Assembly: GCA_947489665.1 (NCBI GenBank)
Contig: CANLEH010000002.1
Coordinates: forward strand, 248,001-312,000
DNA length: 64,000 nt
Origin: an uncultured Roseicyclus sp.
GTDB lineage: Bacteria > Pseudomonadota > Alphaproteobacteria > Rhodobacterales > Rhodobacteraceae
Direction of reading: 5' to 3'
The notes beneath the pieces were generated by a model. The model saw only the letters and a program-made list of their open reading frames with translations, was not told the origin of the DNA and made no database searches. The translations under genes were made by a program, and so were the position numbers. Position 1 is the first letter of the stretch. Every line of letters starts with the position of its first letter. Of the stretch, positions 7,905-17,326 are shown piece after piece.

Positions 7905-9248
7905 ATGAAGCTGTTTCCAATTCTGACCGCGGCGCTGGTCTGCGTTGCGCTCTACTTTGTCGTACTGGATCGAGAGAGCCTGACCAATTTCGCGGCGGGC
8001 TTTGTGCCTGAGCCGCAGAATGCCCCCGAAGAGATGGCCGAAGAAGAGACGGCAGAAGCGCTTGAAGGCGAGGCGGACACCGACGCCGATGATGGCCGCA
8101 TGCATGTGGTTGTGCGCCGGTCTGAGGCCCAAGTCACTGAAAATGCTGTTTTGATGCGCGGCAGAACCGAAGCTATCCGGTTGGTCGATGTGGCCTCCGA
8201 GACCTCGGGTCGCATCATTTCAACGCCGATCCGGGCCGGTGCCTTTGTCGAAGAAGGCCAGGTGATGTGCGAGATTGATCCCGGCACATCGCAGACAGCC
8301 CTGGAAGAAGCGCAGGCGCGGCTTGCAGAAGCTCAGGCCCGTGTGCCGGAGGCAGAAGCCCGCCTGCCCGAAGCGCAGGCGCGGTTGCCCGAAGCGCGCG
8401 CCATGCTGGCCCAAGCCGAGGCGCAGCTGGCCTCCGCCCAAATCGACGGCAACGCCGCCACCCGCCTGAGCGAGTCGGGTTTTGGGTCTGAAACGCGCGC
8501 CCTGTCTGCTGCAGCCGGTGTTGCCGCCGCAGAGGCTGGCGTGCAAAGCGCCCAGGCCGGTGTGGAAGCTGCCGAGGCTGGTGTGCAATCGGCGCAGGCC
8601 GGTATTCAATCGGCGCTGGCCGGTGTGCGCGCGGCGGAAGCCGCCGTCACCCGCGCCGAAGACGCCATTGGCGACCTGACAATCTATGCGCCGTTTTCAG
8701 GTTTGCTGGAATCGGACACGGCGGAATTGGGCACGTTGATGCAGCCCGGCGCGATCTGCGCGACCATCATCCAGCTGAACCCGATCAAGCTGGTCGGCTT
8801 CGTTCCCGAAGCACAGGTGGACCGTGTCGTCGTTGGCGCGCGCGCAGGGGCCGAACTCTCCTCCGGTCAGCGCGTTGAGGGGGAAGTCACCTTTGTCAGC
8901 CGCTCTGCGGATGAGAACACACGCACGTTCCGCGTGGAGATTACAGTTGATAACCCCGAACTGCTGATCCGTGACGGTCAAACGGCGGACATTCTGGTGC
9001 AGACCGAGGGCATTGCCGCGCATCTTCTGCCGTCGTCCGCGCTGACCCTGGATGATGATGGTCGCCTTGGTGTGCGCACGGTCGTGGATGGCGTGGTGGA
9101 ATTCGTTGAGGTTCAGATGATCCGCGACACCCCGCGCGGTGTTCTGCTGACCGGGCTGCCCGACATGGCGGATGTCATCACAGTGGGTCAGGAATTTGTC
9201 ACCGCTGGCGTTGAGGTTCGCACTACGTTCGAGGAGTTGACGCAATGA
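7905..9248 (+). CDS. RND efflux periplasmic adaptor (membrane fusion protein)
   Basis: This 447-residue adaptor has an N-terminal membrane anchor (residues 4-20), an acidic linker (about 35-62), then a barrel-sandwich hybrid half ending SGRIISTPIRAGAFVEEGQV. A long alpha-helical hairpin follows (about 125-255), then the second lipoyl half (DLTIYAPFSGLLES) and beta-barrel domains. The hairpin consists of near-perfect seven-residue repeats (EARLPEAQARLPEA type, then AGVQSAQ type), as expected of a coiled coil reaching an outer-membrane channel but unusually regular. The stop overlaps the pump start as ATGA, so the two are translationally coupled. Neither the substrate nor the outer-membrane partner can be told from here. 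Confidence 0.92.
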   Translation: MKLFPILTAALVCVALYFVVLDRESLTNFAAGFVPEPQNAPEEMAEEETAEALEGEADTDADDGRMHVVVRRSEAQVTENAVLMRGRTEAIRLVDVASETSGRIISTPIRAGAFVEEGQVMCEIDPGTSQTALEEAQARLAEAQARVPEAEARLPEAQARLPEARAMLAQAEAQLASAQIDGNAATRLSESGFGSETRALSAAAGVAAAEAGVQSAQAGVEAAEAGVQSAQAGIQSALAGVRAAEAAVTRAEDAIGDLTIYAPFSGLLESDTAELGTLMQPGAICATIIQLNPIKLVGFVPEAQVDRVVVGARAGAELSSGQRVEGEVTFVSRSADENTRTFRVEITVDNPELLIRDGQTADILVQTEGIAAHLLPSSALTLDDDGRLGVRTVVDGVVEFVEVQMIRDTPRGVLLTGLPDMADVITVGQEFVTAGVEVRTTFEELTQ

Positions 9249-12200
9249 CCGGCATCATCGACTGGGCCGCCAGCCGCGCCCGCATGGTCATCGCCTTTGT
9301 CCTGCTGTCGCTGACAGCGGGCACGGCGGCTTATATTGGCCTGCCGAAAGAGGGTGAGCCGGATATTGATATTCCAGGCCTTTTCGTCTCGGTCCCCTTC
9401 CCCGGCATCTCGGCCACGGATAGCGAACGGTTGTTGATCCGCCCGATGGAGGCGGAATTCCAGGACCTTGATGGTTTGCTGAGCATCAACTCCACTGCCG
9501 GCGAAAGCTATGCAGGTGTCTTCCTTGAGTTCGAATTCGGGTGGGACAAGGGCGAGACCATCGCAGATGTCCGCGACGCCATGGGCCGGGCCGAGGTGCA
9601 ATTCCCCGAAGGCGCGGAAAGCTATTCAATCAACGAGATCAACTTCTCGGAATTCCCGATCATAATCGTGGCGCTGTCAGGTGATGCGCCCGAGCGCACG
9701 CTGATCCGGCTGGCCAATGAGATGCAGGCCGAGCTTGAGACGCTCTCCCCCGTACTGGAAGCGGGGCTTGCCGGAACCCGGGATGAGATGCTGGAGGTAA
9801 TCCTCGATCCGCTTGCATTGGAGGCCTACAACGTCACCGCCGCCGATCTGATCAACGCGGTCGTCAACAACAACCAGTTGATTGCAGCCGGTGAGGTTGA
9901 GACGGCGGGTGGTGCGATTTCGATCACCATCCCGTCGAGCTTCGACAATGCGCAGGACGTCTACAATCTGGCCGTCACGGTAAACGGTGACCGGGTCGTG
10001 ACCCTTGGCGAGTTGGCCGAGATCCGCCTGACCTATCAGGATGAGACCGGAACCGCGCGCTTCAATGGTGAGACAACAGTGGCGCTGCAGGTCGTCAAAC
10101 GGCAGGGTTTCAACATCATCGACACGGTGGAGTTGATCCGGGCCGAGGTTGAGCGGGTGCAGGAAAGCTGGCCGGAGGAATTGCGCGCGTCGGTCACGGT
10201 TGAGACAACGCTGGACCAGTCGGTGCAAGTGGACAGCATGGTGCGGCAGCTGGAAGGCTCCGTCCTGACGGCCATTGCGCTGGTGATGATCGTGGTTTTG
10301 GCGGCGCTTGGCACGCGCTCCGCCCTGCTGGTGGGCTTTGCGATCCCGACCTCCTTCCTTCTCTGTTTTATCCTGCTTGGCGTGATGGGGATCACAATCT
10401 CGAACATCGTGATGTTCGGTCTGATCCTTGCGGTGGGGATGCTGGTGGATGGCGCGATTGTGGTCGTCGAATATGCCGACCGCCGCCTGAAAGAAGGCGC
10501 GCGGCCTATGCAGGCCTATGCGGATGCCGCCAAGCGGATGTTCTGGCCCATCGTGTCGTCCACGGCGACAACGCTTTGTGCCTTCTTGCCGATGCTGTTC
10601 TGGCCCGGCGTGCCGGGCGAATTCATGGGCATGTTGCCCGTGACGCTGATCTTCGTTCTGTCAGCCTCTCTGATCGTGGCGCTGATCTACCTGCCGGTTC
10701 TGGGTGGTGTGGCCGCACGGTTCAGCCGGGTGATCGACAATGCGGCAGCCGTCGTGAAGGGCTTGATCCCCTGGTATCTCGTGCGCCTCGCGCTGACGAT
10801 TGGCGCGGGCTATCTGATGTTCATGGCGGCACTGAATGTGGTGCAGCCAGGCATCTTGCTGCCGATGCCGCCAGACATGTCCCCTGTTATGCAGATGATC
10901 CTGGGCGGCCTGACCTTCGTGGCGACTTGCGTGATCATGTCGGTCCTGATTGCCACGGTGCAATTCCAGCGCCGTGAGAAGGCTGTACAGTCCGGCTATC
11001 GCCGCTCGCCCTTTGGTTGGTTCGTGCACTTCCTGACCGGCAATCCGGTCATGCCTGTTGTATCGGTTGTCGCGGTGCTCGGCTTTGTCGGCTTCACGTT
11101 CAACTACTTCGGTGAGAACAGCAACGGCGTTGAATTCTTCGTTGCGACCGAGCCTGAGAACGCCATCGTTTATGTGCGGGCCCGCGGCAATCTGAGCGTG
11201 CAGGAACAGGACGCGCTGGTCAGCCAGGTCGAAGATATCGTGCTGGAGACCGACGGCATCCGCGATGTCTTCGCCTTCTCCGGCTCAGGCGGGCTCAACA
11301 ACAATACCGGTGGTGCGGCGGCACCGTCGGACACAATCGGGCAAGTCCAGATCGATCTGGAACCGTGGGGAGAGCGCGCCGATGGCGACATGATCCTTGA
11401 CGCGCTGCAAGCCCGGTTGAACCAGATCCCCGGTATCCAGACCGAAATCTTCTCGGCCTCCACCGGCCCTGCGGAAGGCAAGCCGATCAGCCTGCGTCTG
11501 GCCGGTGACAATTGGGAAGAGCTTCAGGAAGCGACCCGGATTGTGCGGGAATATTACGCAAGCCTTGATGGTCTGACGCTGATCGAAGACACGCTCCCCC
11601 TGCCCGGCATCGACTGGCAGATCAACGTGGACGTGGAAGCGGCGGGCCGGTTTGGCGCCGATGTGGCGACGGTGGGCGCGATGGTGCAATTGGTTACGCG
11701 GGGCATACTGCTGGACACGATGCGCGTTCCGACTTCGGACGAAGAGATCGACATCCGCGTCCGCTTCCCGGAAGAGGCGCGTGTTCTCAGCACACTCGAC
11801 AGCCTTCGGGTGCGGACCCGAGATGGCCTTGTGCCACTGTCCAACTTCGTGTCGTGGGAGCCGACACCGCAGCTTGCCACTATCGAACGCTACAATCAGC
11901 AGCGCTTCTTCATGGTGAAAGCCGATGTCCTGTCCGGGCTGGAGCGTGTGGATGATGCCGACGGCAATATCATCGCCCTGATCCGCGATGTGGCTGAGAT
12001 TGCAACCGGCGACACAACTGCGGACTTTGAACATCAGGAGGTTGGCTATCAGCTTTTCGCCAACTACTCCGATCTTGATGTGTCCGAGATTGGCGATGGC
12101 GTGATCGCGGGCGATCTTCCGACCACGCCGGTCACCGCGAATGAGCGGATCGAGCAGCTGACAGAATGGCTTGAGACGCAAGATGTCCTGCCTGCCTCCG

Positions 12201-13075
12201 TCAGTTGGGAATGGGCCGGCGATCAGGAAGATCAGGAAGAAAGCCAGGCCTTCCTCAGCTCGGCCTTTGCGGCCGCACTCGGGCTGATGTTCATCATCCT
12301 GCTGGCGCAGTTCAACTCGGTCTACAACGCCATTCTGGTTCTGTTGGCCGTGGTTCTGTCCACTACAGGCGTGCTGTGGGGGATGATCGTCATGGATCAG
12401 ACCTTCTCGATCATCATGACGGGGACAGGCATCGTGGCTTTGGCGGGGATCGTGGTGAACAACAACATTGTTCTGATCGACACCTACCAGGAATACAGCC
12501 GCTACATGCCTCGGCTTGAGGCCATCGTGCGAACGGTTGAGGCGCGGATCCGCCCTGTTCTGCTGACCACCATCACCACGATGGCGGGTCTGGCGCCGAT
12601 GATGTACGGCATCAGCCTCGATTTCGGGTCAGGTGGGTACACCATCGACAGCCCCACGGCTCTGTGGTGGAAGCAGTTGGCAACGGCTGTGGTGTTCGGG
12701 CTCGGTATCGCGACCTTCCTGACGCTTTTGTTCACGCCCTCGCTGTTGGCGCTGCGGGTGTGGTTCTGGACGATCCTGTCCTGGGGCTTCCGCGGTTTGG
12801 CCCGGCTTGGCGCCCGCAATATGAGCCAGCGCGCGCAGGACTGGGCGTTGCAACGTCAGGCCCGGCGCGCACGCAACCCGGTGATCTACTGGGACGAGGA
12901 CCCGCGCCCGGATGAACCGGAGCTGCCTCACGACTATCGCACGCCTGAGGAAATCGCGGCCGAAGACCCCGTACCTCCCGCGCCCGAAGACATCCCGGCC
13001 GCGTCTGATCCGTTCGAGGATACCGAACTCGAAAACGATATCCCGCCGCAACCGCCGCTACGTGCAGCGGAATGA
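9245..13075 (+). CDS. RND efflux pump permease subunit (AcrB/HAE1-like)
   Basis: This 1276-residue inner-membrane pump is of the proton-driven RND superfamily. TM1 is near residues 12-32. The pore domain includes FSEFPIIIVALSG, and TM4 carries the proton-relay-type GMLVDGAIVVVEYADRR (about residues 398-414). The second repeat has GIVALAGIVVNNNIVLIDTYQ near residue 1065. Typical members have about 1050 residues, and two features explain the excess here. First, an insertion at about 500-590, between TM6 and TM7, carries two extra hydrophobic segments. Second, an acidic proline-rich cytoplasmic tail runs from about residue 1210. Expression is probably governed by the paired operators upstream of the adaptor. 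Confidence 0.93.
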   Translation: MTGIIDWAASRARMVIAFVLLSLTAGTAAYIGLPKEGEPDIDIPGLFVSVPFPGISATDSERLLIRPMEAEFQDLDGLLSINSTAGESYAGVFLEFEFGWDKGETIADVRDAMGRAEVQFPEGAESYSINEINFSEFPIIIVALSGDAPERTLIRLANEMQAELETLSPVLEAGLAGTRDEMLEVILDPLALEAYNVTAADLINAVVNNNQLIAAGEVETAGGAISITIPSSFDNAQDVYNLAVTVNGDRVVTLGELAEIRLTYQDETGTARFNGETTVALQVVKRQGFNIIDTVELIRAEVERVQESWPEELRASVTVETTLDQSVQVDSMVRQLEGSVLTAIALVMIVVLAALGTRSALLVGFAIPTSFLLCFILLGVMGITISNIVMFGLILAVGMLVDGAIVVVEYADRRLKEGARPMQAYADAAKRMFWPIVSSTATTLCAFLPMLFWPGVPGEFMGMLPVTLIFVLSASLIVALIYLPVLGGVAARFSRVIDNAAAVVKGLIPWYLVRLALTIGAGYLMFMAALNVVQPGILLPMPPDMSPVMQMILGGLTFVATCVIMSVLIATVQFQRREKAVQSGYRRSPFGWFVHFLTGNPVMPVVSVVAVLGFVGFTFNYFGENSNGVEFFVATEPENAIVYVRARGNLSVQEQDALVSQVEDIVLETDGIRDVFAFSGSGGLNNNTGGAAAPSDTIGQVQIDLEPWGERADGDMILDALQARLNQIPGIQTEIFSASTGPAEGKPISLRLAGDNWEELQEATRIVREYYASLDGLTLIEDTLPLPGIDWQINVDVEAAGRFGADVATVGAMVQLVTRGILLDTMRVPTSDEEIDIRVRFPEEARVLSTLDSLRVRTRDGLVPLSNFVSWEPTPQLATIERYNQQRFFMVKADVLSGLERVDDADGNIIALIRDVAEIATGDTTADFEHQEVGYQLFANYSDLDVSEIGDGVIAGDLPTTPVTANERIEQLTEWLETQDVLPASVSWEWAGDQEDQEESQAFLSSAFAAALGLMFIILLAQFNSVYNAILVLLAVVLSTTGVLWGMIVMDQTFSIIMTGTGIVALAGIVVNNNIVLIDTYQEYSRYMPRLEAIVRTVEARIRPVLLTTITTMAGLAPMMYGISLDFGSGGYTIDSPTALWWKQLATAVVFGLGIATFLTLLFTPSLLALRVWFWTILSWGFRGLARLGARNMSQRAQDWALQRQARRARNPVIYWDEDPRPDEPELPHDYRTPEEIAAEDPVPPAPEDIPAASDPFEDTELENDIPPQPPLRAAE

Positions 13076-13086
13076 AATGAACGAAG

Positions 13087-13118
13087 AAGGGCCGGCCGTC
13101 GCGCCGGCCTTTTCTTTT
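13087..13118 (+). terminator. terminator of the RND operon
   Basis: A GC-rich stem (GGCCGGC...GCCGGCC) is followed by TTTTCTTTT 12-43 bases after the pump stop codon. This is a classic intrinsic terminator in plus orientation. Confidence 0.85.
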
Positions 13119-13177
13119 AAGCGTTACGTAGCACTTGCCCGAACCTGAACAGCGCGCGTTTCATGACATTGCAAAAC

Positions 13178-13251
13178 GGCGGGCGTAGCCCGCCACCGCG
13201 GCCGAGGCAAAGCCGAGGCCGCCCCGCTCAGGCGCGCGCGCAGCGCGCGCC
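13178..13251. repeat. three consecutive GC-rich hairpins with 3-nt loops
   Basis: Three perfect or near-perfect dyads lie head to tail. GGCGGGC-GTA-GCCCGCC is at 13178-13194. GCGGCC-GA-GGC-AAA-GCC-GA-GGCCGC at 13198-13222 has tandem G-A mismatches. GGCGCGCGC-GCA-GCGCGCGCC is at 13231-13251. They fill the gap between the convergent RND and ABC genes, beyond the RND terminator. A REP/BIME-like dispersed element is likely but cannot be shown from one copy. Confidence 0.6.
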
Positions 13252-13286
13252 CCCGGGCGATGGGCCGAAGGCACAGCGCAATCCCT

Positions 13287-15155
13287 TTAGGCCGCCTCAT
13301 CCTCATTCGCCTGCCGATGCCAAAGCTGTGCGTAGCGCCCGTCGCGCTCCAGCAAGGCCTCATGGCTGCCTTCTTCGACCACTTCGCCCTTCTCAAGCAC
13401 GACGATCCGGTCCGCATCCACGATGGTCGACAAGCGGTGCGCAATGGTCAGAACCGTGCGCCCCTCCCCCATGGCCTTCAGTTCGGCCTGGATCTCCATC
13501 TCCGTATCCGTGTCGAGCGCGGACGTGGCTTCATCCAAAACCAGAATGGGGGGATCTTTCAGCAAGGTCCGCGCAATCCCGACACGCTGCTTTTCACCGC
13601 CCGAGAGCTTCAGGCCCCGTTCTCCCACGGCCGTGTCGTAGCCTTCGGGCAGGGACATGATGAAGTCATGCACCTGCGCGGCCTTTGCCGCCGCCTCAAC
13701 CTCAGCACGGGTTGCGCCATCGCGGCCATAGGCAATGTTGTAGAAGATCGTGTCGTTGAACAGCACCGTGTCCTGGGGCACGACGCCAATCTGGGCATGC
13801 AGGCTTTCCTGGGTCACATCGCGCAGGTCTTGCCCGTCGATTGTGATGCGCCCGTCGCCCACATCGTAGAAGCGGAACATCAGCCGGCCGATGGTAGATT
13901 TGCCAGACCCGGACGAACCCACGACGGCCACGGTCTGCCCGGCCGGAATGTCGATGTCGACGCCCTTGAGGATCGGGCGCGCGGCCTCGTACCCGAAGAC
14001 GACGTTTTCCAGCCGCACATTGCCGCCATCGACCTCGATTGGTTTGGCGTTAGGGGCATCGCGCACCTCTTGCGGCTGTTCGAGCAGGTCGAACATCTCC
14101 CCCATATCCACCAGCGCTTGCCGGATCTCGCGGTAAACAGTGCCGAGGAAGTTCAGCGGCATGGTGATCTGGATCATATAGGCGTTGACCATGACGAAAT
14201 CACCGACCGTCAGATCGCCCGATTGCACGCCCATGGCGGCCATGACCATCACCGCGACCAACCCGGCCGTGATGATCAACGACTGGCCAAAGTTCAAGGC
14301 CGCCAGGGAATAGGAGGTCTTGAGCGCTGCAGCCTCATAGCCCTCCATCGACACATCATAACGCCGCGCTTCGCGGGCCTCGGCGCCAAAGTATTTCACT
14401 GTCTCAAAATTCAGCAGGCTGTCGACGGCCTTCTGGTTCGCGTCGGTGTCCTGATCATTCATCTCTTTGCGAATGCGCACACGCCATTCGGTCACCTTGA
14501 AGGTAAACCAGACATAAGCGGCAATCGTTACGGCCAGCACGAAGAGGTAGTTGATGTCGAAGACCACGGCCAGAATGATGCCGGTGAGCGCAAGTTCAAG
14601 GATCAACGGCCCAATGGAGAACAGCAGGAACCGCAACAGGAACTCGACGCCCTTCACCCCACGCTCGATGATGCGGCTGAGGCCCCCGGTTTTCCGGGTG
14701 ATGTGATACCGCAGCGAAAGCGCGTGGATGTGCTGGAACGTCTCCAGCGCAAGCTGCCGCAAAGCCCGTTGCGCCACCCGCGCAAACACAGCATCGCGCA
14801 GCTGCTGGAAACCCACATTCATCACGCGGGTCAGGCCGTAGACAACCGTGATCGCCACGGCCCCTGCCCCCAGCATCCATGCGGGCGACGCGCCTTCGCC
14901 GGACAGCAGGTTCACGGCTTCACGGTAGAAAAACGGTGTCGTTACAGCGATGACCTTGGCCATTGCCAACATCACCAGCGCGATCACAACGCGCTGCTTC
15001 ACCCATGGCTTGTCGTCAGGCCAGAGATAGGGCGCGACCTTGCGGATCGTGCGCCAGCCTGAGCGGCGCTCGGCCACGTCCTGCGCTTCAATCGGGTCGG
15101 GTGAATTTGTGGGCGCCGGGCCGCTTTGCCCCTGCGCAGTGGTGTCGGCTGGCAT
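13287..15155 (-). CDS. ABC exporter, Atm1/HMT1 type (fused permease-ATPase)
   Basis: This 622-residue half-transporter has an N-terminal six-helix permease (about residues 50-345). The C-terminal nucleotide-binding domain has Walker A VGSSGSGKST near residue 411, signature LSGGEKQRVGIARTLL near 513 and Walker B ILVLDEATSALD near 535. The N-terminal region (APYLWPDDKPWVKQRV) and the permease match the Atm1/ABCB7 branch, which in bacteria exports glutathione conjugates or polysulfides and helps metal tolerance. Homodimerisation is expected. It stands alone, convergent with the RND operon. Confidence 0.88.
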   Translation of the reverse strand: MPADTTAQGQSGPAPTNSPDPIEAQDVAERRSGWRTIRKVAPYLWPDDKPWVKQRVVIALVMLAMAKVIAVTTPFFYREAVNLLSGEGASPAWMLGAGAVAITVVYGLTRVMNVGFQQLRDAVFARVAQRALRQLALETFQHIHALSLRYHITRKTGGLSRIIERGVKGVEFLLRFLLFSIGPLILELALTGIILAVVFDINYLFVLAVTIAAYVWFTFKVTEWRVRIRKEMNDQDTDANQKAVDSLLNFETVKYFGAEAREARRYDVSMEGYEAAALKTSYSLAALNFGQSLIITAGLVAVMVMAAMGVQSGDLTVGDFVMVNAYMIQITMPLNFLGTVYREIRQALVDMGEMFDLLEQPQEVRDAPNAKPIEVDGGNVRLENVVFGYEAARPILKGVDIDIPAGQTVAVVGSSGSGKSTIGRLMFRFYDVGDGRITIDGQDLRDVTQESLHAQIGVVPQDTVLFNDTIFYNIAYGRDGATRAEVEAAAKAAQVHDFIMSLPEGYDTAVGERGLKLSGGEKQRVGIARTLLKDPPILVLDEATSALDTDTEMEIQAELKAMGEGRTVLTIAHRLSTIVDADRIVVLEKGEVVEEGSHEALLERDGRYAQLWHRQANEDEAA

Positions 15156-15225
15156 ATAAGCTCGCCCCCTTGTCCGTCAGGGGCTTAACCTAAGCCTTCG
15201 CCCCCCGGACTACCAGTGGCACCGC

Positions 15226-16623
15226 TCAGTTCTGTGCACCGTCTGCGTCCATTTCCGGCATGCGGAATATCTGGCCCGGGAAGATCCAATTCGGGTCGCG
15301 GATCTGGTCTCGGTTTTCCTCAAAAATCTGCACGTAGAGGATGCCGTCGCCAAAGCTGTTTTCGGCAATACCCCAGAGCGTGAACCCAGGCTGCACCGTG
15401 ATGACGTCGATCCCTTGGGCAGCCGCCTGCGCGGGGGCCTCGGCCACACGCTCGGGGTCTTCGCGCAGGAACGGAGTTGCAACCTGGCTTTCGACGGAGC
15501 CATCTTCGGCCAATTCGGCCACAACCAGATCGTATGTGCCCGGATCAACGTCGGGCAATTGCAACGACCAGGCGCCATTTGCGCCGACCTCGCCCAACTG
15601 AATGGGCTGGTTGTTGAGGTAGACCTGAATATCCGCCGTTGCCGGGCCGCGGCCGGCCAGAATGACCGCGCCGCTTGCGTCATAGGATATGGCATCAAGC
15701 TGCACGGCGGTTTGCACGGCGGGAGTGCCAGGGCCTTGCGCGATGCGGAGCCCCTCGGGTCCTGCAATCAGCACTGCCGGTGTTTGACTGGGCGCAGGTG
15801 CCACCAAGGACGGCGCTGCGGCAATTGGGCTGGGTGCATCCGATGCCGCAACAAGTGGCGCTGGCGCACCCAATGAGGGCGCAGAGGCTACAGTTTCAGG
15901 TTGTGGTGCGAGGGGTTGCGCGGCGGTTTCAACCGGTGCCTCAGGTGTTGGGGCATCAGCCGCGGGCACTTCGGCGATCGCCTCGAATTCGGGCGCGGGC
16001 ACTGTGTCAGGCGCAGGGGCTTCAACCTCTGCCACGGGTTCACTTTCCGATGGCTCCGGCGTCGCTTCCTCTGCCTCAACCGTTTCTGCCACTGGAACGT
16101 TTGGCGGGCTTTCCGGCACGGGCTCTGCGGCCGCCAGAGCAAATGGGGCCACAAGAACCGACTCCGGGCCCGGCAAGGCCGGTGCGCCCTCAGGTCGGGC
16201 CTCGGCAGATATCATGCGGGGCGCATCAGAGGGCACCAACGTCAGAAAGGCCACGAAATCGCCCGCGCCATCGGCTTCGACCAAAGCGACTTCTGTGCCA
16301 TCGAGAAGGATCGCAACGGGCAGACCCGGTTCGGTCTGGCCTGCGATCAGGGTGTTTCCGTCAGGCTCCACCCGGACCACATCAAGCATCGGCGCGCCCA
16401 AAGCTGGCGCCTCTGCAATCACTGGCTCGCTTGGCGCTTCCGGTGCGGTGGGGTCAACTTCAACCACCTCGGCAATGTTGGGTATGGGTGTGCCCGGCGC
16501 TTCAGGGTCGGTATCCGATGTCAAAACAGAATAGCCGACCGCACTGGCCACCAGCAGAACAGCGCCACCGGCGGCCGCGCCAATGGCAGTGGAACTTGAG
16601 CCAAACATCGCCGCGATTTTCAT
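15226..16623 (-). CDS. LysM domain-containing envelope protein
   Basis: This 465-residue protein has an N-terminal hydrophobic segment (AAGGAVLLVASAVGYSVL), a very long Ala/Pro/Glu-rich low-complexity middle (about 180-320) and a C-terminal LysM motif. The LysM motif runs from ITVQPGFTLWGIAENSFGD through NWIFPGQIFRMPE. LysM binds the N-acetylglucosamine backbone of peptidoglycan, so the protein probably spans the periplasm from an inner-membrane anchor to the wall. Two Ig-like stretches (GQTEPGLPVAILLDG and GRGPATADIQVYLNNQPIQL) flank the low-complexity part. No enzyme domain is visible. Confidence 0.82.
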   Translation of the reverse strand: MKIAAMFGSSSTAIGAAAGGAVLLVASAVGYSVLTSDTDPEAPGTPIPNIAEVVEVDPTAPEAPSEPVIAEAPALGAPMLDVVRVEPDGNTLIAGQTEPGLPVAILLDGTEVALVEADGAGDFVAFLTLVPSDAPRMISAEARPEGAPALPGPESVLVAPFALAAAEPVPESPPNVPVAETVEAEEATPEPSESEPVAEVEAPAPDTVPAPEFEAIAEVPAADAPTPEAPVETAAQPLAPQPETVASAPSLGAPAPLVAASDAPSPIAAAPSLVAPAPSQTPAVLIAGPEGLRIAQGPGTPAVQTAVQLDAISYDASGAVILAGRGPATADIQVYLNNQPIQLGEVGANGAWSLQLPDVDPGTYDLVVAELAEDGSVESQVATPFLREDPERVAEAPAQAAAQGIDVITVQPGFTLWGIAENSFGDGILYVQIFEENRDQIRDPNWIFPGQIFRMPEMDADGAQN

Positions 16624-16747
16624 GGACGACCCCGCCGCATGACATCTCCCCCCGGACCATTGCCAGGCCGTTAACCTATGACGGCTTGAGCGGCCAGCAC
16701 ATCCTCCCTATCAGGGAACAAAGGAATCCAAAACACAAGGTATAGTG

Positions 16748-17287
16748 ATGTCCACGTTCTCATTGTGTGTCTATTGTGGCGCGCGGCCCGGATCGAACCC
16801 CGCCTATATGGCAGCTGCAACGGAATTGGGCGCGGCCTTGGCCAATGCAAAGATGAGACTTGTCTACGGCGCGGGCGATGTCGGCATCATGGGGGCCGTG
16901 GCCCGCGCGGCGCAGTCCGGTGGGGCCGAGACGTTCGGCGTGATCCCGACCCATCTTGTCGATATGGAAGTGGGCAAAACGGACCTCTCGACCTTCGTGA
17001 TTACCGAGACGATGCATGAGCGGAAGAAGGTCATGTTCATGAATGCAGACGCGGTTGTTGTGCTACCCGGCGGCGCCGGATCGCTGGACGAATTCTTCGA
17101 GGCCCTGACCTGGCGGCAATTGGGGCTGCATGAGAAGCCAATCTTTCTGTTGAACGTCGACGGCTATTGGGATCCGCTGCGCGCGCTTATGGACCATGTG
17201 GTGGCAGAAGGGTTTGCCGACGAAACGCTTTTGTCGTTCGTCGAGACTGTACCCGATGTGCCGTCGCTGATGGCGGCTTTGGCGTAA
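16748..17287 (+). CDS. LOG family protein (TIGR00730, Rossmann fold)
   Basis: This 179-residue protein contains the family hallmark PGGAGSLDEFFE (about residues 105-116) and an upstream ERKKVMFMNADA segment. The LOG family hydrolyses nucleoside 5'-monophosphates such as cytokinin ribotides to base and ribose 5-phosphate. Many bacterial members are annotated only as putative. The start is ATG 16748; a GTG directly before it is also possible. It is a single gene, convergent with the GNAT gene that follows. Confidence 0.88.
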   Translation: MSTFSLCVYCGARPGSNPAYMAAATELGAALANAKMRLVYGAGDVGIMGAVARAAQSGGAETFGVIPTHLVDMEVGKTDLSTFVITETMHERKKVMFMNADAVVVLPGGAGSLDEFFEALTWRQLGLHEKPIFLLNVDGYWDPLRALMDHVVAEGFADETLLSFVETVPDVPSLMAALA

Positions 17288-17326
17288 GCCTCCGCTCCTG
17301 CGCTCGGTCAGGCATCCGCTCCGCGG

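Noticed and set aside
8290-8670. Possible tandem DNA repeat or CRISPR-like array
   Set aside because: The periodicity is 21 bases, codes for heptads of a coiled coil in frame, and has no spacer structure.
13260-15062. Long plus-strand open frame of about 600 codons
   Set aside because: It lies wholly antisense to the Atm1-type ABC exporter, whose Walker A, signature and Walker B motifs are intact. The plus frame has no recognisable domain and reflects GC-rich third positions.
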